Below are positions 1 to 10,941 of a DNA stretch of 64,000 bases, piece by piece; position 1 is the stretch's first letter, and each line of letters begins with the position of its first letter. A program made the translations under genes and the position numbers. This stretch comes from Dinochytrium kinnereticum (Eukaryota > Chytridiomycota > Chytridiomycetes > Chytridiales > Chytridiaceae): positions 58,017 through 122,016 of the forward strand of contig JADGJT010000016.1 in assembly GCA_027604005.1 (NCBI GenBank). Reading direction: 5' to 3'. Below the pieces are notes generated by a model. It was not told the DNA's origin, searched no databases, and worked only from the letters and a program-made list of their open reading frames with translations.

Positions 1-3000
1 ATCACTGTAACCCTCCCATCTCTCCCGCCGACAGCCCAAACCCTTGCATCACGCCGGAGCCTCTGAACTCGGAATGAACGAAGCTGGAATGGGAGCCAGA
101 AACGCCTCACGCCTCCAATGTAAACCCATCCTTCTGTGGATATGGTGGGGGGTGGGGGTTGGGTTGTTGGGGTTGTGGTTTTCGGGGGTTGATTGGGGAT
201 GGTGAGGGTTGGTTGGGTTGGTTGGGTTGGTTGGATGGGTTCGAAGGGTTGGGAGTGTGGTTGGGTGGCGCGTTTGGGTGATTTTGGTTGGAGACGACGT
301 TTGTCTAAGCGCCCTGTTCAAGTGACGTGTTGTGTTAGACGTGTTTCAGGTTCGTTCAAGGCCTCGACCCGTATTTACCTGTCGAGAAGTTCCAGGTGTA
401 TACATGCTTCTCCTCCACCTCGACCATCACCAAACTGCCATAAAGGCACCGGATGATGCCAAATTGGTCAGGATCCACTCCTAAAGACTTACGGCGAATT
501 TCCTTCCCGCTATCCAGTGACCAAGCTCTGACATAGTCCTCAGCAATCGATACAACAGCCGTGCCTTCTGGATTGAAAACAACATGCCGGATCCACCGCG
601 AATGCCCACGAAGATGGAGTCGCGGTCTCTGCTTCTCACCATCTCTCACCTTTAGCAGATCCCAAATCATCACAGTCATATCATCAGACCCAGACGCAAG
701 GAACCTCCCATCTTCTGAGCAAGCAATACACGTAATGGAGTCCGTGTGCGAGGTTGCCTTTCCTCCAGACTTGAACCCGGAAGAATGGAAATCGGCCTTG
801 CCAGGAGGTAATTGGTGACCAAGCCTCGACACGTGAGCTCCAGATTCAACGTCCCATATCATGATGGTCCGGTCTGTTGATCCAGAGAATGCAAAAAGGC
901 CGTCTGGGGAGAACTCGATGCACGTCACTTGTCCGTCATGTTCGGCTCCTTCATGATCGTCGCCTCGTGAGAGGGCGTCCCAGAGTTTAATCGTCTTGTC
1001 GACCGAGCCAGAGACGATTAATGCGCCGTCCGGGGAGAAGCAGATGGAGCTCACGGGACGTGAATGACCATTGAAACGCATGAGTGTGGTGCCTTGGAGT
1101 AGGTTCCATAAGCGAATAGAGGCGTCTTTAGAGCTAGATGCGAGTATCGTTTCATCTGTGGGATGGCATGCTACAGAAAGAATCTTATCATGATGGCCCC
1201 TTAGAATCATTACGGGCTTAATGGGTTTATCATGCTCGGAATTCTCGTTCGAGGACTCGCTTTTTCTTAGTGTTTCTTCCTCACAACCAATTCCGTGGAA
1301 GAGATCCCAAATCCAAACCTGGTGGTCCGTTGTTCCGGTCGCCAAAACCCGATCCGCTACCCCAAAAGTGGCGCATAACACATCTGCAGGATACCCTTCC
1401 AGGACTTTAACTCGTTTTGCAAAAGGTGCGGTTATGCCATTCAACTGCCACACCGCGACAGTTAGATCGTGGCCGGAGGTGGCCATCCACTTTCCTGACC
1501 TCGAAATGGTAATAGCGTTAATCCAATCTTCGTGACCAGTGGGGAGCTTTCCGAGAGAGGCACCTGTCTCAGTGCAGATGAAGTTTATATCAGGATGACC
1601 GCTGTTGGATGTCCAAAGCACAGCTTTTTGGGTCGGATGGAAGATGGCGGTTGAGACTGTCTTCTGGCATTCAACAGTCTTTTGTAATGAGCCTAAAGAT
1701 AATGGAAGGATATTTTAATGTTCTGGAGTCGAAAGTTCAAGATGAAAGATGCTACCAGAAGGCAATTCCCAAAGTTTGATGTCTCTTTCGGAGAAAGACA
1801 TGAGAGATTTCCCATCCGCAGCAATATCAATACCAGCTATGCTATCCTTATGTCCAATAAGCTTCCCAACTTCAGTTCCCGTGGCAGGGTCCCACGATTT
1901 GATCAGCTTATCCTTTGACGAGGAAAAAATCAGGTTTGTCGTCTTGCACCAAAGCACCGCGTTCACTTCATCCTCGTGCCCAGACAATGTGGACAAGCAT
2001 GATTGCCATTCATTCACTCCTCCAACAATCACTTTTGGAATAACTAACGACGACTGCGTTTCAATGAGAGGAAAATATTGCTTGTAAAGCGGGCATCCTA
2101 GAGGAGAGAATGGGAGGCCCGTTCCGTAGACTTCAAGAGCGCACGCTGATATTGCTGGATAAAATGACTGCATCATGCGGATTCCATCCTCGAGGATAGT
2201 GGAAAGCTCCTTGTCGGATCCAAGGTCTTGAACCCATGATGAGAATCTTTTCATGTGCCTTGTGCATATATGTAGCTTCTCCAAAATGCTCATGATTTCA
2301 ATGTAATTGAGAAGCTTTGACCTGATAAATGTGTCTATCGCCTTTGAAAGTGAATCCATCGCTGCTCCTCCCCAGTCACTATAAATCCCGCCATCCTCGA
2401 GATGCCGGACAAAGTTGCAGCACGAATACGCTAGACCGGGTGAGACGCGGTTAAAAATTAGTTCAGAAAAGTTATCAATCTCGGTGTGAAGTACGCCTGG
2501 AGTCATGCTTGCGATGTTTGGTCGGGACTTTTCTGCGATAAGTTCCAAACAGATTATGGCGAAATTTTGATGTAGCTGCCTCATATCAAAGAAAAGCTTC
2601 TCGTCTGTGCATCGCAATAGGTTTGTGATAAAATCGGAAAATGACTTGTGGAGAGTTTGAACGGAGTCGTCTGTTATGTTGAGGACTGGCCTAAGTATTC
2701 CAAGCACGCTACCCACGACGTCAATGTCCAACTTTAAAAGCTCCGAAATTGCTATGTGTGATATAGGTTCCTTTACGCACACTATGCATCCGAGTACCTG
2801 CTTCAAAATATCTAACTCACTTTCGTTACGTGAGCTAATTATTCGACGTAAGGTAGAAAGGTACATGGAGTCCATTTTCTGGTCTAAGCATATTCCCTCG
2901 CCTTGTTCTGATTCCACCAGCCGCTCTAACACCGCCAGCGGGGTTAAAGATCTTCTGATATCCTCACAGGCTAGAAACAGCCACATAAAAAGGCCATTTG

Positions 3001-4482
3001 CCGATGCAGCCAGCTTTTCTGCAAGCTCTTCAATTTCCTCACTTGATTTTTTCAATCGATGCTTCATTGCCTTCATTCTCGCATTTGCGAATATCTGAAG
3101 GTCTCGGCGTTGACTAGAGTCACTGAGGTCCAGCCACCTTGGTTTGAACTCGCTTAGAGACTCTTCAATATCACTTTCTGGTCGGCTGGTCACGAGAAGC
3201 TTCACGAAATCTGGCATCTCTGACCATCGCGAAATAATGTGAAGCAATGATTTTCTTTGACTGGTTCGTGCTAACGCGCATTCATCGAGAGCTTCTACAA
3301 TCACAACAACCGGAAGACGTTCAGAATCCGTTAGATGAGCTAATGGATCCACTAAAAGGCACTTGAACTTCACATAGAGTGAAGATTCCGCGATTATATT
3401 TGGCTGGTTTTTCTGAAGCTGCCTTAATCGCATCGCAACGGACGGGAACTTCTGTGCGAACTGAAAAGCAAGTGTCGCCAGCAGACGATCTGGGTTGCAC
3501 CTCGACGCATTACCATGCTTTCCAATGAAATATCCAAGTAACCTCCCCGTCTCCCGAAATTGCGACCATGCCATGGCTGCGACAACGGATTTCCCAACAC
3601 CAGCCACGCCTTTCAGCCAGTATGCCCGGCTCTTTGGATCATGAAACCAGTTTGTTATCTCCTGCAATAGCCATTCTCGCGTTCCGTCCATCTTCTTTAA
3701 TAATATCTCCTTGACCTCATTCTCCATTTTGGGGCCCTCCGGCAGAAGCCATTGCTCCAGATCCTTCAAATATGCATGTGATTCATTTCGGGCTTCCTTC
3801 CGTTTCCTAATGTCAGGATTGTTATTCAGCTGACCTTCCAGAGAGTTTCTGGCCGCAGCCATCATGTTGCGAATGTCCTGGGCGAGTGTATCTATGGTTG
3901 TTTCCCAGTCGTCAAGGTTTGAGTTCCCGAGATCTACGAGGGGGCAGCGTGAGGTAAGCGCGTGAGACCAAGTGAAGGGACCGTTGTCCAGCTGAACAAC
4001 GACCATTTGCTTTTCCTTTGCATGCGCAAAGTTAAGCTCCTTTTTGCAGTTGTAGGAGGCCTGATGAAGTATTAGCGCGTCTGTGCTTGTAATTGTCAAG
4101 GAGAAGGAGATGGTACCTCATATGCTGCTGATATGCATGGGATAATGACTGCTGAAGATGTCAACCCATCATACATAGAGTCATTAATGTTTCCACGAAT
4201 GTTGGCCAAGTCCATCCAAATCTTGAAAGAGCGAGACTCTAAGGATTGCTTCACTCTTAAAACTGTTTTCTGATGTGACCATCTGGAGGTTCGTCAGTTT
4301 GACCATAACTGGCTGTGGCCTCACTGGTAACTCAGCATGGCATCAAAGGCGTAATCGGTGACTGACTTCTTGCTGCTCTCGCCATCTCCCTCAACCCTGA
4401 TCCTTGAATCCCGTGATGAGCCTTTGTCTTCCGGCTGCTCTGTCTCTAGGACAGCATTGACTCTGGATGCCCCGCATCCCAT
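1..4482 (-). CDS. TIR-NACHT-WD40 NLR-like receptor with N-terminal acylation motif (3' end beyond window)
   Basis: Five exons are supported by GT-AG sites and exact frame counts: 4482-4325, 4282-4117, 4060-1756, 1692-379 and 313-1 (open at the edge); introns are 42, 56, 63 and 65 nt. At least 1,418 residues. It starts MGCGAS, a textbook N-myristoylation motif with Cys3 available for palmitoylation. A TIR domain follows (about 43-150): FDAMLSYQW, then KIWMD, then SYNCKKEL, whose Glu116 sits where NADase TIRs keep their catalytic Glu. The NACHT part has Walker A GVAGVGKS (about 259-266) and a Walker B-like VVVIVEALDEC (about 359-369). About ten diverged WD40 repeats run from 800 to 1310. Exon 5 encodes a QPT repeat and an EGWVY...FWLP tail like those ending fungal WD40 NLRs. 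By family this is an ATP-dependent signalling receptor, with the propeller sensing and TIR as effector. The ligand is unknown. The next gene upstream ends 104 bp away. Confidence 0.88.
1693..1755 (-). other. 63-nt intron carrying the only in-frame stop of the WD40 region
   Basis: On the minus strand the intron starts GTAGCA and ends ATCTTTAG. Splicing joins ...LPSG to SLQKTV... inside a WD40 blade and keeps frame. Its length is a multiple of three and it contains TAA at 1717-1715, so an unspliced message would stop after two WD40 repeats. Without this intron the locus would look like two genes or a pseudogene. Confidence 0.8.
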
Positions 4483-4586
4483 CAGAAAAGAAGGTAGTGG
4501 GACGTATGGCAAAAAACGGGAAGGATCAACGTGATCGACAGGTTTAGTTCCATGTGATATTTATTATCATTTCGCATACGTACAGT

Positions 4587-5436
4587 TCATGCGTTCTTCG
4601 CGAGAATGAGAAGGAAATAGAACTCGGCTTCCTTCCCTTCCTCATGCTTAAGGGCCTTCTTCATTGACCATGCCCTCTCCACGGAGATATCGGAAAAGCC
4701 AACCTTTTCCAGCTGATCCTTTATTTCCGTGATGCTGATGCCGTGGCGATGCACACCATGCGATTTCACGATGCTGGGATCATGGAAGCGAACCGCGTTG
4801 GGCCCATCATCTTCAAAGCTGTAACAGAAAAAGAGGAAAGGTTAGAGCACCAAATGAGTAGTGTCAATGACCCACTCTGTAAATGCAACTCGACCGCCAG
4901 GGCTCAGAGTTTGCTTAATGACCGTCAAAAATGATACCAGGTCAGGAATATGGTGGAGGGTCAGGTGAGAGACAGCAAGGTCAAATCGCTGGCCTCCCAA
5001 CGCCGGATGATCCGGATCCTCCAAAAGAATCTCCTTGGCCATCATGTTGGGAACCTTGCCTTCGCTTGCTGGTCCAACTTTGGATGTGAAAACATCCACC
5101 ATCCCAGGCGCCGTGTCAACCCCAAGCAGTGAGTCAACATGCGGAGCCAGGAGGACTGAGAGGAGTCCAGTGCCACAGCCAACTTCCAAGACTTTCATGT
5201 CTTTGGAAAGCTGGATCTTGGAGGAGATGGCTTCAAAAGCCGACTTGGATGCGGAAACATGCTCTGCATGTAGGGTTGAGATTTGAAATCAAAACTGAAT
5301 TCTTGATTACCTGGGTTCTTGTCCCAGTCCACAGCTCGGTTGGAAAAGGAGGTCTTTTGATCATGCTAGAACCGTCAGACTCTTGGTTCTGCCAAATACC
5401 TACCGCGTGATGGTGATCGTGGTGGTGGTCGTGCAT
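4587..5436 (-). CDS. class I SAM-dependent methyltransferase (UbiE-like)
   Basis: A small-molecule type methyltransferase in about four exons. The N-terminus is His-rich (MHDHHHDHHHA). After two short introns comes AVDWDKNPEHVSASKSAFEA, then motif I as VLEVGCGTGLLSVLLAP, the acidic strand-2 end GVDTAPGM, FDLAVSHLTLHHI (motif IV region) and LSPGGRVAFTD. The last intron, whose acceptor is TGTTACAG, leads to FEDDGPNAVRFHDPSIV, and the protein ends FLLILAKNA. The layout matches fungal UbiE-type methyltransferases of 230-260 residues. The substrate cannot be told. It lies 104 bp upstream of the NLR gene and 75 bp from the lyase stop, all on one strand, but nothing shows a shared function. The start is the first Met before the His run. 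Confidence 0.82.
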
Positions 5437-5511
5437 CTGGTGCTGTCCTGATCGTTTTGAAAAAGCACAATAAAAATATATGATTTGTAGTGGTTTGTAG
5501 CGCCTCTTATA

Positions 5512-6969
5512 TTAAACGCTCAATTCTTCCTGACGAACAGCGCCAGAGTCCAGCATCTTGCGGTAAGGAGCCAGGGCAGGGTTCACCTCCCTCTCCAAGA
5601 AAGCAACAACCTGCTGAGGAGCGCGACCGACAAAGGTCTTGGGGTCAAGAAGCTTGTCCAGTTGGGGAATAAGAGGTTGGAAGTATTCGCACTTTCGGAT
5701 TCTCTCGACAAGGTCGTTCTCTCCACCATCCTCCTTAACAACACGCGCAGCCTGGTGAGATAGAACACGGATCTCCTCGTGACATCGCTGACGATCACCA
5801 CCGTGCTCCTTGACCATGCACATGATGACATTCTCAGTGGCCATGAAGGGAAGCTCCTGGTTGATACGGCGGCTAATGACACCAGGGTAGACAACCATCC
5901 CATCGAAAATGTTCTGAAGGAGTGAAATGACGATATCAGCGGTCAGGAAGGCCTCAGGGATAGTGATCCTGCGGTTGGCAGAGTCGTCCAAGGTACGCTC
6001 CAACCACTGATTAGAAGCGGTGGCGTGGGTGTTGGCGACCAAAGTCATGAGGTGACGGGAGAGTGAGCACACACGCTCGCATCGCATGGGGTTGCGCTTG
6101 TAGGCCATGGCAGAGGAACCAATCTGGTCCTTCTCAAAGGGTTCTTCAATTTCCTTGAAGTTTGCAAGGATACGGATGTCGGATGCGAGCTTGTGAGCCG
6201 TCGCCCCGAAGGAGGCGAGGGAGGCGCAAACATCGAGGTCTACCTTGCGAGAGTAGGTCTGGCCGGTAACTCCGTAGGCGCTGGGGAACCCGTTCATCTC
6301 TGTCACCAGACGGTCGAGTTCCTCAACCTTCTCGTGGTCACCCTCGAACAGGGCCAGGAAGGAGGCCTGAGTCCCAGTGGTACCTTTGACACCCCGGAAA
6401 CGGAGGTCATCGCGCGCGCGACTGATGTTGCGGAGATCCATGAGAAGATCTTGGAGCCAGAGACAGGCGCGCTTGCCGACGGTGGTGAGCTGCGCAGGCT
6501 GAAGGTGGGTGAACCCAAGGGTGGGCAGGTCCTTGTACTGGTTGGCGAACTTTGCGAGCTTGTCGCAGCAAGACGCAACCTTGGGGATCACAATGTCGAG
6601 GGCATCCCTCATCATGATCAACTCCGAGTTGTCTGTGACGTAGCAGGACGTGGCTCCCAAGTGGATGATACCAGCGGCGGAAGGGCAAGCAACACCAAAG
6701 GTGTGGACATGAGCCATAACATCATGCCTCCTCCTCTTTTCCTCCGCAGCAGCCATCACAAAGTCAATGTTGTCAAGGTTTGACTCCATCTCCTTAATGG
6801 CTTGCTCGGTGATGTCGGTCAGACCAAGCGACCGCTCGGCCTTTGCGAGGCAGACCCAGAGACGGCGCCAAGTGCCAAACTTCTTCGCGTCCGAGAAGTT
6901 GTGGGCCATCTCGGGGCTCGCATATCTCGAGGTCAGCGGGCTGGAATACCTATCGTGAGCAGTGGCCAT
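5512..6969 (-). CDS. ADE13: adenylosuccinate lyase
   Basis: An uninterrupted 485-residue protein, the normal length for the eukaryotic enzyme. It performs two beta-eliminations in purine synthesis: SAICAR to AICAR, and adenylosuccinate to AMP, both releasing fumarate. It begins [18 protein letters not shown] and carries [11 protein letters not shown], then [21 protein letters not shown] with the catalytic His region, and the superfamily signature [15 protein letters not shown] around residue 290. The protein ends EELSV. No targeting sequence is seen, so it should be cytosolic. It is intronless, unlike most neighbours, and its start lies only 69 bp from the end of the TFIIIC gene upstream, so its promoter must be very short or overlap that gene's 3' end. 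Confidence 0.97.
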   Translation of the reverse strand: MATAHDRYSSPLTSRYASPEMAHNFSDAKKFGTWRRLWVCLAKAERSLGLTDITEQAIKEMESNLDNIDFVMAAAEEKRRRHDVMAHVHTFGVACPSAAGIIHLGATSCYVTDNSELIMMRDALDIVIPKVASCCDKLAKFANQYKDLPTLGFTHLQPAQLTTVGKRACLWLQDLLMDLRNISRARDDLRFRGVKGTTGTQASFLALFEGDHEKVEELDRLVTEMNGFPSAYGVTGQTYSRKVDLDVCASLASFGATAHKLASDIRILANFKEIEEPFEKDQIGSSAMAYKRNPMRCERVCSLSRHLMTLVANTHATASNQWLERTLDDSANRRITIPEAFLTADIVISLLQNIFDGMVVYPGVISRRINQELPFMATENVIMCMVKEHGGDRQRCHEEIRVLSHQAARVVKEDGGENDLVERIRKCEYFQPLIPQLDKLLDPKTFVGRAPQQVVAFLEREVNPALAPYRKMLDSGAVRQEELSV

Positions 6970-7038
6970 TTTGAATGTAATGTTTTTTTCCTTTTTTTTT
7001 GTTTTTTTTTGAGATTTGGATTACGGTATTTCAGGCCA

Positions 7039-10000
7039 TTATATCCTGCAGTGTTTAAAAAGAATGGTCTGCGCGACAGCCGGCGACCCGCTCGACACCA
7101 ATATCAGGTGGAGATTAAAAGCAGCCTCCTTCTTGAGGTGACCCTATAAGCCAATCAGCACGAGTCCTCGTTCAAGAGCCATACCGATGGGCCATCGTCA
7201 GGGCCTTCAAGCACTTTTTCATAATACTCTATAGCGTGATCCATGACTCCAATCTGATGAAACGCTCTGGCAAGGTTATAGCATGCCTCCATAGACCCTT
7301 TCTCGATCTCAAAGTACCGAAATAAGAAAGTGAAACCCTAAAGAATCTCATGTTAATCGCCCCAAATACTCTTCACCAATCTGATTACCTGCACAATTCG
7401 GAGTTGCCGTTTATCAGTCCGACGCTGCATAGCGTAATGAAGGTATGCGAGGCCTAGTGACATGTTGACAATCGGTTCATCTGGAAGTAAGTTGTAGGCT
7501 CGAACAAAGAATGCTTATTGCCGCAGAAACGATTAGTAAACGACGCGATCCGAATTTGCCTCACGTATTGCAGAAACATAGGACCCTGTGCACATGCATA
7601 GATGCCCATAAATGAACCAGAGAACGGGATTTTGATGAGAAGGGTCTGGATCCTTGTCGTAAGCAGTATCCATGCCTTTGATAATGCGAAGGAAGTATTT
7701 TTGAGTAATGGTCGATGAAAATACGTTAGTGCCTTCATCTCCACTGAAGAAGATTGTTAGAATCTGATTAATGAAAAGATATACGGGAATTTGACGACTT
7801 ACCCTCCTGCGAGAAGTGCGCTATAAATGCGATAAGGCTCGATGCTGTCCGGAACTTCCTGAAAAAGAGAACGAATATGCTCAACTGCCCTTCCCAAATT
7901 ACCGCAATACACGGCAGAAGCTAAGAATGATTAAATATGCGTCTCCCTAGTTTTTATGATTTGCATTTACCAAGCATTTGAAGTCGGAGGCCTTTCATTT
8001 TGGTCTTATCTTGGTAAAACACATTCGCATCAGAGGCTGACTTCAAGATAAGGAAAGCATCTTCCTCCTTCCCATCGAGCGAAAGAGCACGGGCATACTT
8101 CGTGACGTCAGGAAAAGACAGAGAGAAGCTACTAGGCTTACCTCGCAAAATGCACTATACCATTCCTCCAAAGACATCCCTTGAAACTCCACGCTTTCAA
8201 GACTGCCAGATCCTATCCAAATTAGACAAAGTTGAGGATCGTCATGTACCATCAGCGCCAGCGATCGTCACGACTCTTTTTCTAAACATTCCGGTGAAGG
8301 GTTTGTTCTTTCTAGTTTAGGAATAATAACTAACGAGATCACCCTACCTTATCAATCTAAAAAAGGGTTAAGTAAACTCCACTCGCAAAAGACTTACGGG
8401 ATAAAACGCTTTAGTCTCTTGGAATCTTGATACGAGTTGTCGAGCCGTTCTTAAAAAGTCCACCTTGATTCACTTAAAACAAGGAAAACATTGTTCTCAA
8501 ACCCTTTTGAGATGATCATCGAGCTTTGGACTCAACATTTTCAGCTTTGCGTACAGAGCCTTATTCTCTCGTGCCTTAACAGCCTCCTCCGCTGCTCTAA
8601 TGGCTTTGTCCTGAGAGTCTCCTTTTGATCTAATAATTTGCTTCCCACGAATCTCCCTCGTGAGAGAGGTCGATGATACTTCCAATTCTGTTGCCTTGCT
8701 TGCCTTGCTCGCTGATTGCTCGTTGACTTTAATTTCGCAAGAGTTGCAAGGTCAGATCAATATACAGCAAAATTCAAATACCTTCGTTTATAAGCTTTTC
8801 CGCCATCTCATGTTCCTTTAAAGCGGTGTAGATTTCTGCTAAATGAAGCTTTGTATCATCGTCATCGGGATCCTCCTCGACGACTAAATAAGTGATCAGT
8901 GATTCAGGTGAAAGCAAACTGTATGTTCCCCAAACCTGCGGTGAAAAGTTCCGCAGCAGATTCCAGGTTGCCAATCTGCAGGAAAGCGTGAGCAATCTTT
9001 TTCCAGGTTCGTGGCGTGTTTGTCTTGAGGATTGATTTAGAATAGACTTTCTTCTTTTCCTATAGTTTCTTACTGATTCATTCTTCCATAGCCTATCAAG
9101 AACTTCAAGAGATGAGCTTAGCATGCGCTTGCCTGAAAAGGCGTCGGCAACCTCGAAGTACTGCTCTGTATAATCGTCTATGGGCTCTCTGAAAAGGTAT
9201 TCAAAGTTGCTCTGGGGAAAGATTTGCAAAATAAGCAAATACAACAAAAAAACTATCCACATGATATTACCTTCGCCCTTTCAACATCATCTAACCACAA
9301 CCTACAAATGCCCAACTGGGCCCGAATCTCAACTGGTATAAGCTCAAACCCATCCAGAAACTCATCAAAAGTTTCCACATCAATACTAAAAATTCTCGAC
9401 AGCACAACCTTAATAGCATCAAAAGCCTTTTCGTACTCCTTAATCTCAAAGTAAAGCTCAACAAGCATATGCAGCTCATCGTAACCTATCCTTAGGTTCT
9501 TCTTAGGAGCCACGTTCGACATAGACATTCCTCCAACCATTCCAACAACCTCTTCATCTTCGTTGGCTTCCTCAGGTGGAAGGGGAGATTTCGCGTCGGC
9601 TTGTAAAGCTGCTTCGAATAGTGATATTGCGCGGGAGACGTCTTTGAGAATCATAAAAATTCTGGAGAGCTCTTTAATGACTTGCATGTTTAAGGGCATA
9701 TGTCGGAGGATTGTCGAGTATCCGTCTATCGCCTAGTTTGCTTTTAATGAATGAAACTTAAGGTTTTACTTTCGTACAAACCTTTTGATAACGGTTTTGC
9801 TCAGCGTAAATATAGGAAAGATCGAACCAGGAATTGAGGTCTTTGGGGTTAGCGGAAACTGCCTTCGAGTAGCAATAGATGGCATCGGTTGCATGATTTA
9901 ATTTTCTAAAAGGGAAAGTTTGGTGTTAACTTCGGCAGACGAACGCAACAAAAAATACAAAAAACAAACAAGAATAAAAAGTATTCCAATGTATAAACAA

Positions 10001-10842
10001 AAAGCAAGCAAAAAACAAAATAAAAAAAAACCACCTTTCTAATCAACCCAAAAAATATCCTTACCTGGAAATCTGTCCTAGCCGTCCCCAGAGTTCCCAA
10101 TCCTTTGGCGTCAAATGTGCCGCCAAAAAATTCGCCTGAAGCGCCTTCACCGGATCCCCCAATTCATCATGCACCACCGCCAAAAGTCTCCAAGCATCTG
10201 CGGCCTTGTAGTCAATCTGGATAACCTCATGAAGAAGCCTAAACGCCTCCGAGTATTCTTTCCTCGCATAGGCAACATTCACTTTACCCATTAGAAGAGA
10301 GACTTTGCTTGTGGGTTTGATGGCCTGTAAATTGTTAAAGGTACTGCATTGCTTTTTGAAAGAGAGAGGGAGGCAATAAAAATACCTTTCGTTTTCGTTT
10401 TCGCGCTTTTCTTCCTATTGTTTCTTCGATTTCCATGTTAAGGCCCTGGATATCCCCCATTTCTTCGTCCTCATGTCCGGTCTCATCTCCGCCGCCACCT
10501 TCATAAAGAATGCGAAGATGTGACAGTGGTGTCCCAGATTCATCGTTAATTGTCATAGCAGCTTGATCCATCAATCGACTGAATTGATCATGGGAGTGTT
10601 AGAAATATGGATCGCGGGGTTGCTGCAGATGAATGGGTGACTACGACATGCCTGATGTCTTCTGGAATCCCAGGCTGCTCAGGGCCCTCATCAGCATCGT
10701 CCCCCAAGTCTTCCCCAAAATCATCCTGCTCAGCATAGTCATTAGGGTATTCTTCGTCCTCCGGGAATCCGTCATCGCTTCCAAAGTCTTGGCCGCTGAA
10801 ACTATCGAGGCCATCGTTTTGGAGAAGGTCCAGAAAACTCAT
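7039..10842 (-). CDS. TFC4: TFIIIC TPR subunit (tau131 / GTF3C3 homologue)
   Basis: A many-exon gene for the TPR scaffold of TFIIIC, which recruits TFIIIB to RNA polymerase III promoters. The N-terminus is acidic (MSFLDLLQNDGLDSFSGQDF, then many Asp/Glu), followed by a basic RKARKRKRK patch and the characteristic TPR start VAYARKEYSEAFRLLHEVIQ ... FLAAHLTPKDWELWGRLGQI. Several more TPR exons follow. The C-terminus MEACYNLARAFHQIGVMDHA, then after a 41-nt intron KKEAAFNLHLILVSSGSP and LFKHCRI, matches the end of human GTF3C3 (...YTYCSI). Without that last intron the frame would stop at 7155. The start chosen is the Met at 10842, the family's usual N-terminal context. Internal exon limits were not all fixed. 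Confidence 0.9.
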
Positions 10843-10941
10843 TCTCGCAGTGAAAAAGAAATGACAACCTCGAGTTGGGCAAAGTACCACCCCTACAATT
10901 CCTCTGTTCTGCGATAAAGAGGAGAAGACGTTTACGAGGAG
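10843..10941. promoter_or_regulatory. 99-bp divergent promoter between TFIIIC subunit and SMG6-like gene
   Basis: Only 99 bp separate the two head-to-head start codons, so both promoters and 5' leaders must share it. No TATA box is evident. Confidence 0.6.

Noticed and set aside
195..250. Telomere-like TTGGG/GGTTG repeat near the window start
   Set aside because: It lies inside an exon of the receptor and encodes regular QPT units; copies are few and not a telomeric unit.
356..4099. Two separate genes or a pseudogene: a NACHT protein ending at 1715 and a WD40 protein starting at 1621
   Set aside because: The two frames are in phase, and a clean 63-nt GT-AG intron removes the stop within a WD40 repeat.
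6193..6783. Plus-strand frame of 196 residues
   Set aside because: It lies entirely antisense within adenylosuccinate lyase and reads as a shadow of its codon bias.
7155..7157. Stop of the TFIIIC subunit
   Set aside because: It falls in a 41-nt intron; the spliced end gives the conserved KKEAAFNL ... CRI terminus.
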